DNA of 64,000 bases from Paenibacillus foliorum (lineage in GTDB: Bacteria; Bacillota; Bacilli; Paenibacillales; NBRC-103111): assembly GCF_013141765.1 (NCBI RefSeq), contig NZ_WHOD01000022.1:1-64000 (forward strand). The letters are read 5' to 3'. Within the stretch, counting starts at the first letter, position 1. Every line of letters begins with the position of its first letter. A program made the position numbers and the translations under genes. Of the stretch, positions 34,852-44,355 are shown piece by piece. The notes under the pieces were generated by a model. It had not been told where the DNA came from and did not search any database. It saw nothing but the letters and a program-made list of their open reading frames with translations.

Positions 34852-36438
34852 CTACTTTTTCACACCCGAATAAGCTTCGTTCATTTCCTTCGTGTAATCG
34901 TCGCCGCCGCTCTTTTTCCACAAATCCATGTCTGCTTTGAATCCGGCTTCATCTGTTTTGCCTACGATAAATTTAACTCTCGCATCTTCCACGATTTGAT
35001 CCAATTGTGCGCCTTTTTGCGTAAAGGTGTTGGAAGTAAACGGTTCTGCCGGATTGGCAATAATAATCTTCTCATTTTCCTTCATCACTTCATTGGCTTT
35101 AATGCGCAGCGGAGTGGACGGCTTGAACAGCTCAGGAATAATGTATGGAATTTGCAGCGAAAGCTGATTCATATTTTTGTTGTTTATATCAGGTCCCATG
35201 TTATCGTTGATGGTCAGAATCGTGACGAGTTTACCGTTGTCCATTTTATAATGAGTTCCCTCTATCCCATAACCAAGCAAAGCCTGCATTACTTTATCAT
35301 TCGTTTTGTCGAAAAACTCCAGTACCTTTCTAAGCTCAGCCTCTGTTTTTACTGTGGATTTGGAAATCAGGAACACACCTGCATAGCCGGTTGTCGGTTG
35401 ATTATGAAGTCCTGAAGGCCCGCTTACAGCCCCGATCAAATCCATCGTTCCTTTGGGATCGACGGTTTTTAATTTCTCATCGATTTGATAGGAACGGTCT
35501 GCTACGTCAACTGCAACTCCCGCCTTGCCATTAACAATCGGATCATTCCATTTGGCTGAATCATACACGGCAAAATCCTGATTCACCAGCTTCTCATCAT
35601 ACAGCTTTTTATAAAACTTCAACGCTTCTAAATACTCTGGAGTCAGATGAGCGGGAACGAGCTTGCCATCCTTGACCCCCCATTTATTCGGCGCCCCGAA
35701 CCACGTCTGCATAATGTCCCACGGCCCCGGATATTTGGTCACTACCATCCCGTACGTATCATTCTTGCCATTCTTATCCGGATCATTGTTAGTAAAAGCC
35801 TTTAGCATATTGTAAAATTCATCGATCGTCTTCGGCTCCTTCATTCCGAGGTTATCCAGCCAATCCTTACGGTACGAAATCCCCATGCGGCCGATCGGGC
35901 GAGTTGTGTACAGTCCGTAGTACTTACCGTTAACCGATGTATTGTTCAGAATAGTCTGATTCGCCTTGCTAAGATTCGGATAATCCTTCAGGTAAGGCCC
36001 AATTTCCCAGAATGCACCGCCTTTAATAGCATTGGCAACAGCAGGAAGCTTCACGTTGACTACAAAAATAGCCGAAGGCATCGAACCGGAAGCCAGCGTA
36101 ATATTCATTTTATCCAGATAGCTCGCGTCAGGCGTAAATTGAAGATCCAGCTTCGTATTGGTATATTCTTCGACTTGCTTCCATACTTTGCTGTCCGCCG
36201 AGGCGTTGTCATTGGAGAAGCTTTTCAACATTACACTAATCTTGAATGGCGCATCCTTCGTCTTGGTTTCAGCCGGTTTCGTACCCGGACTTTGGGTAGC
36301 TGCACCCGTATTGCCTGTACCTGTTGTACTTGTACCTGTATTAGTACTTGTGCCGCTGCAGCCAGCAATAACGCTTACTGCAATAATTGCGCTGGTTGCG
36401 GAAATATAAAGCCGTCTCTGTTTTTGAACCCGTTTCAT
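34852..36438 (-). CDS. Sugar ABC transporter substrate-binding lipoprotein (LplA type), locus 2
   Basis: A 528-residue lipoprotein. The signal peptide ends in VIAGC, and the mature N-terminus is a Thr/Gly-rich low-complexity linker. The binding protein contains NNDPDKNGKNDTYGMV, the calcium-loop motif of this family. ATG 36438 behind AAGGAGG is the start; the longer frame to 36573 runs through the untranslated leader. The ligand is inferred to be oligogalacturonide from the PL22 neighbour. Its leader holds two diverged direct repeats and a stem-loop next to the ribosome binding site. Confidence 0.9.
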   Translation of the reverse strand: MKRVQKQRRLYISATSAIIAVSVIAGCSGTSTNTGTSTTGTGNTGAATQSPGTKPAETKTKDAPFKISVMLKSFSNDNASADSKVWKQVEEYTNTKLDLQFTPDASYLDKMNITLASGSMPSAIFVVNVKLPAVANAIKGGAFWEIGPYLKDYPNLSKANQTILNNTSVNGKYYGLYTTRPIGRMGISYRKDWLDNLGMKEPKTIDEFYNMLKAFTNNDPDKNGKNDTYGMVVTKYPGPWDIMQTWFGAPNKWGVKDGKLVPAHLTPEYLEALKFYKKLYDEKLVNQDFAVYDSAKWNDPIVNGKAGVAVDVADRSYQIDEKLKTVDPKGTMDLIGAVSGPSGLHNQPTTGYAGVFLISKSTVKTEAELRKVLEFFDKTNDKVMQALLGYGIEGTHYKMDNGKLVTILTINDNMGPDINNKNMNQLSLQIPYIIPELFKPSTPLRIKANEVMKENEKIIIANPAEPFTSNTFTQKGAQLDQIVEDARVKFIVGKTDEAGFKADMDLWKKSGGDDYTKEMNEAYSGVKK

Positions 36439-36454
36439 AATGATTTCCTCCTTA

Positions 36455-36522
36455 GAGTTTTCGCAAGAAAACTTGCATCGTAAGTATGGACTGAGCTTTC
36501 GTAAGAACAACTTGCACGTAAG
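36455..36522 (-). repeat. Two imperfect 30-bp direct repeats with stem-loop in the locus 2 lipoprotein leader
   Basis: Copies at 36455-36484 and 36493-36522 (period 38) share GAG(T/C)TTTCG(C/T)AAGAA and AACTTGCA and CGTAAG on the plus strand. The copy nearest the gene forms AGTTTTC-TTGC-GAAAACT (36473-36456 on the minus strand), followed by CTAAGGAGG. The layout mirrors the stem-loop at 18929-18948 before the locus 1 permease gene. Confidence 0.7.
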
Positions 36523-36576
36523 CATTCGCTTTAAAGTTTTGCAATTAGCGCTTTCAAAAGTAGCTCTACGCACACA

Positions 36577-37452
36577 CTATCCTTTTACCGCACCCAGCAG
36601 CACCCCTTTGGCAAAATGCTTCTGAATAAACGGATACACCAGCAGGATCGGCAGCGTGCCAACTACAACGACAGCCATTTTGATCGATTGATCCGGCGGC
36701 TTGACATAAGTCAGGTCCATGGTCGACATATCCAGTGCTCCTGAAGCCAGCAGAATCATTTGTCGCAGCAGCACCTGCATCGGCCACATTCGAGAATCGC
36801 TTAAATAAAGCAGCGCATTAAAGAAATCATTCCAGTGAAGCACCGCATAAAAGAGTGCGAAGGTGGCGATAACCGGCTTGGACAAAGGAAGCACAATCCT
36901 CCACAAAACACCCAGATCATTGCAGCCGTCTATTCGCCCGGACTCGATAAGCTCGTTAGGAATCTCTTGAAAAAACGACTTCACAACGATCAGATTAAAG
37001 GCGTTAATTGCCGTAGGCAGCATGACTGCCCAATAGGAGTTAAGCAAACCCATGCTTTTGACAATTAAATAAGTGGGAATCATTCCTCCACTGAACACCA
37101 TGGAAAATACAATGAGGTTCATCATGACATTTCGCCCAACCATATTCCGGCGGGATAATCCATAGGCCATAGTGAAGGTGAAGAAGAGGTTCACAATCGT
37201 ACCCGCTACCGTTACAAACACAGAAACCAATAAGCTGCGGGGCAATGTGTTATCCTTAAACACGTATTGGTAAGCATTTAAAGTAAATGAATTGGGTATT
37301 AGGAAGAATGACCTGCTGCCGATCTCAATTTCCGAAGCAAACGACCCAGCCACAATATACATAACGGGCAGAATCATAACGAGAGCAACAACAGCAAGGA
37401 ATACATAATTCGCGGTATCGAATATTTTCCCGCCCAATGAGCTTTGATGCAC
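36577..37452 (-). CDS. Carbohydrate ABC permease (LplC type), locus 2
   Basis: A 291-residue six-helix permease with EAA loop ELIESGRIDGCNDLGVLWRIVLPLS (a Ser-Gly variant of the usual Ala-Ala) and C-terminus KHFAKGVLLGAVKG. It is located between the LplB-type gene (16-base gap) and the lipoprotein gene, from which it is separated by the structured 138-base leader. Confidence 0.92.
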   Translation of the reverse strand: MHQSSLGGKIFDTANYVFLAVVALVMILPVMYIVAGSFASEIEIGSRSFFLIPNSFTLNAYQYVFKDNTLPRSLLVSVFVTVAGTIVNLFFTFTMAYGLSRRNMVGRNVMMNLIVFSMVFSGGMIPTYLIVKSMGLLNSYWAVMLPTAINAFNLIVVKSFFQEIPNELIESGRIDGCNDLGVLWRIVLPLSKPVIATFALFYAVLHWNDFFNALLYLSDSRMWPMQVLLRQMILLASGALDMSTMDLTYVKPPDQSIKMAVVVVGTLPILLVYPFIQKHFAKGVLLGAVKG

Positions 37453-37468
37453 GAGGATTCCTCCTATT

Positions 37469-38440
37469 TTAGAATATGCCCGAATGACCCGCCCGCTTGG
37501 CTAAGTAATTGGATGTGAATACAAGAATGATGCCGATAATGGCTTTGAATAAGCCTACTGCCGTGCTGTAGCTGAATGCACCCTGCGTAATTCCCAATGT
37601 ATAGACATAGGTATCGAATACCTCGGCCACGGGTCGGTTGAGAGCATTGCTCATCAGTAAAACCTGCTCAAACCCGCGATCCAGAAAATTGCCCATCCGA
37701 AGTATTAGCAGTACAATAATCGTCCCCCGAATTGCCGGCAATGTAATATGCCATACTTGGCGAAACCGGTTCGCTCCATCCACGATAGCGGCCTCATACT
37801 GTTCTTGATCTACTCCCGCCAACGCTGCGAGGAAGATAATCGTGCCCCAGCCCATCTCCTTCCACAGGCTCTGCGTAATAATAAGCGGCCGGAACCATTC
37901 TTCACTGGTCAGAAACTCCATTTTCTCCCCTGTCAATCCATAAACCATTTCGTTGACAGCGCCACCTTCCGTTGTTAACAGAAGATAAGAAATACTTGCT
38001 ACAATTACCATTGAAATAAAATGCGGCACATAAATGAGACTTTGAATAAGACGTTTATAGAAGGACTTGCGAATTTCATTGAGCAGCAATGCCAGGATAA
38101 TCGGGGCCGGAAAAAAGAACACCATATCATAAAGCCCCAGCAGCAATGTATTTCTCACTAAACGAAAAAAAACAGGATCCTGGAAAAATTGCCTAAAGTT
38201 ATCAAATCCAACCCACTCGCTCCCGAAAAAACCGATGAAGGGCTGATAGTTTTTGAAGGCCAGCAGCACGCCCCACATCGGAAGGTACTTAAAGATGAGA
38301 AAGTAGACCAAACCCGGCAAGCATAATAGAAGCAAATATTTGTCTTTCTTGATTCTTGCCAGCAGCGTGCTTAATGTTGAATACTTGGTTGCCCGGGCTT
38401 GGGATGCTAGCGGCGGCTCAGACTGTGAAGCTTTAATCAT
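37469..38440 (-). CDS. Carbohydrate ABC permease (LplB type), locus 2
   Basis: A 323-residue six-helix permease. The LplB hallmark KYLPMWGVLLAFKNYQPF follows the first helix, and the EAA loop is QYEAAIVDGANRFRQVWHITLPAI. ATG 38440 follows AAGGAG. It is the first gene of the pectin-oligomer operon, with a cre-like site 75 bases upstream, and it is divergent from the second YesM/YesN pair. Confidence 0.92.
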   Translation of the reverse strand: MIKASQSEPPLASQARATKYSTLSTLLARIKKDKYLLLLCLPGLVYFLIFKYLPMWGVLLAFKNYQPFIGFFGSEWVGFDNFRQFFQDPVFFRLVRNTLLLGLYDMVFFFPAPIILALLLNEIRKSFYKRLIQSLIYVPHFISMVIVASISYLLLTTEGGAVNEMVYGLTGEKMEFLTSEEWFRPLIITQSLWKEMGWGTIIFLAALAGVDQEQYEAAIVDGANRFRQVWHITLPAIRGTIIVLLILRMGNFLDRGFEQVLLMSNALNRPVAEVFDTYVYTLGITQGAFSYSTAVGLFKAIIGIILVFTSNYLAKRAGHSGIF

Positions 38441-38514
38441 TCTGTCAACTCCTTCCTTCTATGGCTATACCTCAACCTTAATCTGGTGTGAGTTTTCCGG
38501 CAATCGGACTTTTT

Positions 38515-38528
38515 TGAAAGCGCCAACA
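38515..38528. promoter_or_regulatory. cre-like site in the divergent region of locus 2
   Basis: TGAAAGCGCCAACA matches the CcpA core TGNAANCGNWWNCA with one deviation. It lies between the lplB-like gene and the YesM-type kinase gene and could place either under carbon catabolite control. Confidence 0.55.
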
Positions 38529-38654
38529 TATTGCTTTAGACATTTTTTCAGCTTTAAGACTTTTTTAAAAAGTGGTACGATAGGCAAACAAAACGTCCAC
38601 TTTTAGGTATTTTGACGTAGCGGCTTATATAGTTAATGGACAGGAGAGTGTACC

Positions 38655-40493
38655 GTGAACCGCAAAAAGAGTACCGCCGTTGCCTTCTATTCACATCTGG
38701 GTTTACGCTCCAAAATGTTAATCATTTTTATTATGATATTGGTCATCCCCCTTAGCTTGCAGGGCATCCTCACCTATTACGAATTTTCATCTACGGTTGA
38801 ACGAAGGTCAGCAGACTATTCCACCCAAATTGTTGGACAGATCAACCGTAATCTCGACCGGGCATTGTTGGAAATGCAGAGACTTTCTCTTATGCCGCTA
38901 TACGATACTCAAGTCTTAACCATACTGGATAAATATAGTCAATCACAGTTCGTTCAGACCCGCCCAACCCTTGCCGAAATGGAAAAAATGTTTCTTTACA
39001 TCTCAGGCTCTGCATACAACCGTTCCGAAGTAAAAGGAATTCAAATTATTGCTAATAACGGATTCATTTTCACTAATGTTGATTCTTCCATCATGAATTT
39101 TTACGTCGATGTCAGACAGGAAGACTGGTTTAGAAGAGTTCAGGTTGCAGATGGAGCCTGGGTCGTCATCCCCCAGCATAAGCCTAATTATTATAACGAG
39201 AGCTCGCAGCAAATTTTTTCCATAGCTCGTATGATTCGCCAGCCTGATAAAAATGACGTTATTGGTATGATTAAAATAGACTTAAAGCTGGATGTATTCC
39301 GGCAAATTCTATCCAATGTAAAGTTCGAGGAGAAGGGCAGCATGCTTGTTGTTAACGGCCAAAATGAGCTTTTGTTTGAGGAAAGCAGCTCAAATCTGGA
39401 GCCTCGCCTAGCTGAAGCTCTACGCGGTACCCAACAGCCCAATGAGAATGCAGTCCGTGATCTGGTTCTCGATGGCCGACGGTTTCTTACTATTGTCGAT
39501 TATTCCGATTATTCAGGACTTAAAGTAATTGACTTCATCCCTGTTGACTCTTTGCTATCAGAAACGAAAAAGCTGCGTAACTTCACAATATTAATAGCTG
39601 TTATTTTTGTCGTGGCTGCCGGTATTCTCTCCTTTATTTTCTCTTATCACTTAAGCAGTCCATTAATTCGTCTTAAACAAAAAATGCAGCTCGTCGAGCG
39701 GGGGCAGTTTAACCAAAGCGTTCCGGTCATGTCGCAGGATGAAATCGGACAGCTGAGCAGAGGTTTTAACCGGATGGCCGAGGAAATCAATCATTTAATT
39801 AAGGAAGTATATTGGATAGGACTACGGGAAAAAGAAGCCGAGCTAGCGGCACTGCAAAGCCAGATTAACCCGCATTTTATATACAATACACTCGAATCCA
39901 TTAATATGAAGGCGCTGGAACGTGAGAATTACGAAGTATCCGATATGGTCTCGACACTAGGACAATTAATGCGATATACAGTCGATCACAACGACAGGCT
40001 GGTGCTGCTAGAGGAAGAGCTGGCTTCTGTAGGCTCCTATGCGAAGATCCAGCAGCTTCGTTATGGTGACCGTCTGCGATTTATTTTTGATATCGAGCCT
40101 GATGTCTCATGTGCTTATGTCCCCAAGCTGTTATTGCAGCCGCTCGTAGAAAACTCGATCTTTCATGGTGTTGGAGACAAGCCCCAGGGCGGCACGATTT
40201 GGATAGCCGCTGTTCGATTCGGCGATGATCTGCTCTTAACCGTTAGAGATGACGGAATCGGTATGACCGAAAGCCAAATCGAACGGTTGAGATTGTCTTT
40301 AACCTCTCCCCTGCCAGATGGGGAGCGTAAGCAAGGTGTTGCATTGCGCAATATTAATCAGCGGCTCGTATTAATGTTCGGCTCCTCTTATGAGCTTCAA
40401 TTCGACGGAAGCCCCGGCCAAGGAATCGCCGTTACAATCACTATCCCTATTACGGAAAGGAAGAGCGGAGATGTACAAAATTTTGCTGGTTGA
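38655..40493 (+). CDS. YesM-type sensor histidine kinase, locus 2/sugar operon
   Basis: A 612-residue membrane kinase with helices at about 17-38 and 305-330 around a Cache sensor, a HAMP domain, the phospho-histidine in LQSQINPHFIYNTLES, and an ATPase domain (PLVENSIFHGVG, VRDDGIGM). It starts at GTG 38655 eight bases after AGGAG. The regulator gene overlaps its end by 23 bases. Its position between two import systems means it could control the divergent pectin locus, the downstream MalEFG-type operon, or both. Confidence 0.92.
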   Translation: MNRKKSTAVAFYSHLGLRSKMLIIFIMILVIPLSLQGILTYYEFSSTVERRSADYSTQIVGQINRNLDRALLEMQRLSLMPLYDTQVLTILDKYSQSQFVQTRPTLAEMEKMFLYISGSAYNRSEVKGIQIIANNGFIFTNVDSSIMNFYVDVRQEDWFRRVQVADGAWVVIPQHKPNYYNESSQQIFSIARMIRQPDKNDVIGMIKIDLKLDVFRQILSNVKFEEKGSMLVVNGQNELLFEESSSNLEPRLAEALRGTQQPNENAVRDLVLDGRRFLTIVDYSDYSGLKVIDFIPVDSLLSETKKLRNFTILIAVIFVVAAGILSFIFSYHLSSPLIRLKQKMQLVERGQFNQSVPVMSQDEIGQLSRGFNRMAEEINHLIKEVYWIGLREKEAELAALQSQINPHFIYNTLESINMKALERENYEVSDMVSTLGQLMRYTVDHNDRLVLLEEELASVGSYAKIQQLRYGDRLRFIFDIEPDVSCAYVPKLLLQPLVENSIFHGVGDKPQGGTIWIAAVRFGDDLLLTVRDDGIGMTESQIERLRLSLTSPLPDGERKQGVALRNINQRLVLMFGSSYELQFDGSPGQGIAVTITIPITERKSGDVQNFAG

Positions 40494-41250
40494 GGATGAG
40501 GAAATTATCCGGACAGGCATCAAGCATTTAATCACCAAGGTATCCAGTGAATTTGAGATTGTTAAAGAAGCGGAGCATGGAAAAGAGGCTTTGGCCTATT
40601 TGCAAACGGATATGCCGGATGTTGTCATTACCGACATACGGATGCGGGAGATGGACGGATTATCGCTGATCGCCAAAGTCAGAGAGCGTTACGCTCATAT
40701 GCCGCTCTTAATTATTAGCGGCTACAGCGACTTTGAGTATGCACAGAAGGCACTGCGCTTCGGAGTTTCCGATTATTTGCTAAAGCCGATTAATCGTATG
40801 GCGTTGGTCTCCGCACTGGAACGCATTCATCAAACGCTTGAGTCTAAAGAAAATGATGGACAAACCGTTAAAGCTGAAGCTCACACAGAACCATCAACAA
40901 AGGAACCTATTATGAAGAACGGCGAGGGAAAACGGCTCATTCGCAAAATCAAAGAATATATTCAAGCCCATCCTGAAGGAGATTTACGTCTTCAGTCCTT
41001 GTCCGATTACATCCATCTAAACCCGGCCTATCTCAGCCAGCTATTCAAATTGGAAACAACTATTAATCTATCTGATTTTATTATGCAAGTTCGGATGGAG
41101 AGAGCCAAGCATCTTCTTGTGCAGACCGATTTAAAAATTTACGATGTTGCCCGGCTATCAGGATATCAGAGTCCCAAGCATTTCATGCTTGTATTCAAGC
41201 AGCAGGTCGGAATGTCTCCCGGCTCTTATCGAGAGGACTACGGTTTGTAA
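40471..41250 (+). CDS. YesN-type AraC response regulator, compact form
   Basis: A 259-residue regulator: a receiver (LVEDEE, D in DVVITDIRMREMDGL, K in YLLKPI) joined by a short linker to an AraC DNA-binding domain (LRLQSLSDYIHLNPAYLSQLFK and KIYDVARLSGYQSPKHFMLVFKQQVGMSPGSYR). It lacks most of the long central linker seen in the locus 1 regulator. ATG 40471 is the start; the frame extends upstream only within the kinase gene. Confidence 0.92.
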   Translation: MYKILLVEDEEIIRTGIKHLITKVSSEFEIVKEAEHGKEALAYLQTDMPDVVITDIRMREMDGLSLIAKVRERYAHMPLLIISGYSDFEYAQKALRFGVSDYLLKPINRMALVSALERIHQTLESKENDGQTVKAEAHTEPSTKEPIMKNGEGKRLIRKIKEYIQAHPEGDLRLQSLSDYIHLNPAYLSQLFKLETTINLSDFIMQVRMERAKHLLVQTDLKIYDVARLSGYQSPKHFMLVFKQQVGMSPGSYREDYGL

Positions 41251-41375
41251 AACATCCATATGAACAACATCTATAAATAACGAACCAAACCTAGAAGCTG
41301 CGTGATTTTTTGTCATACCCACTGCCCATATAATGAAAGCTGTAGACTAGAACTTATGAATCAGGGGGGAATCGC

Positions 41376-42674
41376 ATGAAGAAATGGGTAAGCAGTCTTT
41401 TAGTCGTACCTATCATAGCTTTGTCAGCAGGATGCTCCACGCAGGAAGCAGCCAAGCAAAGCACTACTCCAACAAGCACAGGCGATAAACCGGTAACATT
41501 GAAGTTTTTGACTTGGGGAAATCAAGCACATCTCGATATGTACACCAAGCTGCTTGAGACCTACAAACAGAAACGTCCGAATGTCACGGTAACTATGGAA
41601 TCAATCCCATTCGCCGACTATCAACAGAAGGTATCCGTGCTCGCAGCAGGACGAGAGCTTCCAGACCTTGCTTGGGTATCTGAGCGTATGGTTCCACAGT
41701 TTATGGCTAATGACATCTTAGCCGACGTTTCCGATGTAAAATCCGACGCTTCATTCAATTTGGACGATTTCATTCCCTCCACGTTGAGCTTGTTTACAAA
41801 GGAAAACAAATTATATGGACTACCCTTCTCAACACCTCCAAGCGTCATGTTCTATAACCAGGATTTATTTGATAAAGCAGGGCTTACTTCTCCTAATGAG
41901 CTGGCTAAACAAGGTAAATGGACTTGGGAAGAGTTTGTCAAATCTGCCAAAGCCATCACAAGCGGTAATGGAGCAAACAAAATATACGGCGCTAATTTCT
42001 TCCGTGATTGGAAAACGTGGATTTTACTTTCCTCCTATGCTTGGTCTAACGGCAGTGGGCCGTTCGATAAGGATATGACCAAATTTACTTGGAATGATAA
42101 ATACGGCGTTGATACTTTGAAAATGGTTCAAAATATGATGTTCGTCGATCAATCTCATCCCAAAGCAGGAGAACAAATCAATTTCGAATCCGGAAAAATC
42201 GGCATGTTCTTCGATGTATACAGCTATGTGTCCAAAGCTCGTACCATCAAGGATTTCAAATGGAGCATCGCTCCGATGCCATCCGGATCGAAAGGCTCCG
42301 TTCCTATGATGGGGCAAGCCGGCTATGTCGTGTTTAAAGAAAGCAAAAATCAGAAAGAAGTGAAGGAGCTTCTGAAGTTTTTTGCCAGTCAAGAAGGTAT
42401 TCAAAGCTCGTCCACCTTCTTCGTGCCTCCACGTAAGTCCGTGTTGAGTTCGGATCAATTTCTTAAACAGCCCGACAGTCCAGATCCCTCTATCATTAAA
42501 CAAGCTGTCATCGACGAGATGGCTAAGGCTATCGTACAGCCAGGACATGTTCAGTGGCAAAAGATCGACAACGAGATTTTAGCTGGATTTGATCAACTAT
42601 TCGGTCAAACCGCACAACCTGAACAAATTATTAAAACGATGGAAGAAAAGGTGCAGCCTTTACTAAAAAAATAA
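41376..42674 (+). CDS. Family 1 sugar-binding lipoprotein (MalE type)
   Basis: A 432-residue lipoprotein with lipobox LSAGC (cysteine at residue 20). The mature part is a typical family 1 binding protein (VTLKFLTWGNQAHLDMYTKLLETYKQKRPNVTV, and PFSTPPSVMFYNQDLFDKAGL). It is shorter than the LplA-type proteins of the other loci. It starts the five-gene operon lipoprotein, TIM-barrel protein, two permeases, flavoprotein. A strong hairpin separates it from the next gene. The ligand is unknown. Confidence 0.9.
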   Translation: MKKWVSSLLVVPIIALSAGCSTQEAAKQSTTPTSTGDKPVTLKFLTWGNQAHLDMYTKLLETYKQKRPNVTVTMESIPFADYQQKVSVLAAGRELPDLAWVSERMVPQFMANDILADVSDVKSDASFNLDDFIPSTLSLFTKENKLYGLPFSTPPSVMFYNQDLFDKAGLTSPNELAKQGKWTWEEFVKSAKAITSGNGANKIYGANFFRDWKTWILLSSYAWSNGSGPFDKDMTKFTWNDKYGVDTLKMVQNMMFVDQSHPKAGEQINFESGKIGMFFDVYSYVSKARTIKDFKWSIAPMPSGSKGSVPMMGQAGYVVFKESKNQKEVKELLKFFASQEGIQSSSTFFVPPRKSVLSSDQFLKQPDSPDPSIIKQAVIDEMAKAIVQPGHVQWQKIDNEILAGFDQLFGQTAQPEQIIKTMEEKVQPLLKK

Positions 42675-42684
42675 CATGCATATC

Positions 42685-42718
42685 AAGCAACGGTTCGTTT
42701 CATAACGAGCCGTTGCTT
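42685..42718. promoter_or_regulatory. Intercistronic hairpin after the MalE-type gene
   Basis: A 15-bp stem (AAGCAACGGTTCGTT/AACGAGCCGTTGCTT, one mismatch) with a 4-base loop and no T tract. It probably protects the lipoprotein message and lowers expression of the genes behind it. Confidence 0.7.
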
Positions 42719-42737
42719 CATAAAGAAGGGAGTTACC

Positions 42738-43424
42738 ATGAATCGATTACGCCAAGCCTTGCATGAGCCCAAGCTTCAGCTATTCGTCAGTCTGCCTTCC
42801 AACAATCTGGAATTGGCGAAAGCGGCCCTTCAAGAAGGAGCGGATGGGCTGAAGGTACATATTAATGTAGATCATCGCGCCAGCGGAAACAGCTTTGGGC
42901 CTTTATCCGAATATGCCGAGACCTTCCGAGACATTCGTTCGCTATTCAATGGACCGTTAGGTATTGTTCCAGGAGGCTCGCTTGAGTCCATTGATCCTCA
43001 GGAAATCGAACAGCTAAGTGAATTAGACGTAGACTTCTTCTCGATTTACGCCTGGCATATGCCTACCTTTTTATTGCGTGCACCCAAACTCGCCGCTACC
43101 TTCGCTATTGACAATCAATTTGATACCCGACTGCTCGAGGCTGCTAAAGCCTTCCCTATCGAAGCATTGGAAGCTTCCGTCATTCCCTCGTCAGAGTATG
43201 GGACTCCGCTAACCTTCGCTGACCTGCTTCGCTATCGTTGGTTGGTACAATCCACACATCTGCCTGTAATCGTTCCGTCTCAGCGTAAGCTTGTAGCGGG
43301 AGATGTTCCAGCGTTTAAAGATAGCGGTGTTCAAGCCTTGTTGCTGGGAGCTGTCGTTGTTGGAAAAAGCGCAGATGAAATAAAACGAGCCGTACATGAC
43401 TTTCGCAATGCGATTGACAGTTAG
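42738..43424 (+). CDS. Putative TIM-barrel enzyme of unknown reaction
   Basis: A 228-residue cytoplasmic protein. Alternating beta-alpha units and a C-terminal glycine-rich strand (GVQALLLGAVVVGKSADEI) resemble the phosphate-binding end of ribulose-phosphate-binding barrels such as NanE or RPE-type epimerases. Other fixed features are GADGLKVHINVDH, LGIVPGGS, FFSIYAWHMP and EASVIPSSEYGTPL. I do not recognise a named family. Set inside an importer operon with a flavoprotein, it may be an aldolase, epimerase or isomerase for the imported compound; that is inference. Confidence 0.7.
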   Translation: MNRLRQALHEPKLQLFVSLPSNNLELAKAALQEGADGLKVHINVDHRASGNSFGPLSEYAETFRDIRSLFNGPLGIVPGGSLESIDPQEIEQLSELDVDFFSIYAWHMPTFLLRAPKLAATFAIDNQFDTRLLEAAKAFPIEALEASVIPSSEYGTPLTFADLLRYRWLVQSTHLPVIVPSQRKLVAGDVPAFKDSGVQALLLGAVVVGKSADEIKRAVHDFRNAIDS

Positions 43425-43437
43425 GGGTGTAAAGAAT

Positions 43438-44355
43438 ATGGGAAGCCTACCTTCTGCAAAAAGAAAAAAAACAATAAATCCGTTAACTCGTGAAGCAAAT
43501 ATTACAGGATGGATTTTTGTCTCACCTATGGTTATAGGGTTTGCTGCCGTATTAATGATCCCTCTGCTCAGAGCATTCTATATGAGCTTAACGGATTGGC
43601 CCTTGCTTGGAGAAGCCAAATTCATTGGCTTTGAAAATTATGTAAACATTGTATCCGATCGCGACTTTTGGCGCGTGCTCGGCAATACCTTTTATTTTGC
43701 AGCTGGACTGGTGCCGTTAAATATTGGGATAGCTCTCCTGTTAGCTGTGCTGCTAGCCAAAAGCATGCCGGGCATCAGCTTGTTCCGCACAGCGCTATTC
43801 GTTCCCGTAATGACATCGCTAATCGTCTGGTCTATCGTCTGGAAATACATGTTCGCCACAGACTCCGGCTTCATTAACCAGATACTGCAGCTAATCGGCA
43901 TCCAGGGACCTGCATGGCTGTATAATCCTAAATTGGCTATGCCTGCGGTCATCCTTACCAGCGTGCTGAAGAACGTCGGCTTAAACATGGTGCTGTTCAT
44001 TGCGGCCTTGCAGCAGGTACCTGCTCATTTATATGAAGCAGCCAAAATCGACGGCGCAGGGCGATTCACACAATTTATCCGCGTTACGATTCCATTAATT
44101 ACACCGACCCTATTTCTCACGATAATAATGACGGTCATAGGCTCTATGAAGGTGTTCGGACAAATTTACGTCATGACCCAAGGCGGTCCGGGAAGCAGCA
44201 CCAAGGTAATGGTGTTCTATATTTGGGAGAAAGCATTCAAGCTATTTGAATTCGGTTATGCTTCAGCTTTAGCTTATATTCTTTTCTTTCTGATCATGGC
44301 ATTCACATTGATTCAGTGGACGCTTAGGAAAAGGTGGATTTTTCATGAAAACTAG
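43438..44355 (+). CDS. MalF-type sugar ABC permease
   Basis: A 305-residue six-helix permease with EAA loop LYEAAKIDGAGRFTQFIRVTIPLITP. ATG 43438 follows AGGGGTG by eight bases; the frame extends upstream only within the previous gene. It overlaps the next permease gene by 11 bases. Confidence 0.92.
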   Translation: MGSLPSAKRKKTINPLTREANITGWIFVSPMVIGFAAVLMIPLLRAFYMSLTDWPLLGEAKFIGFENYVNIVSDRDFWRVLGNTFYFAAGLVPLNIGIALLLAVLLAKSMPGISLFRTALFVPVMTSLIVWSIVWKYMFATDSGFINQILQLIGIQGPAWLYNPKLAMPAVILTSVLKNVGLNMVLFIAALQQVPAHLYEAAKIDGAGRFTQFIRVTIPLITPTLFLTIIMTVIGSMKVFGQIYVMTQGGPGSSTKVMVFYIWEKAFKLFEFGYASALAYILFFLIMAFTLIQWTLRKRWIFHEN

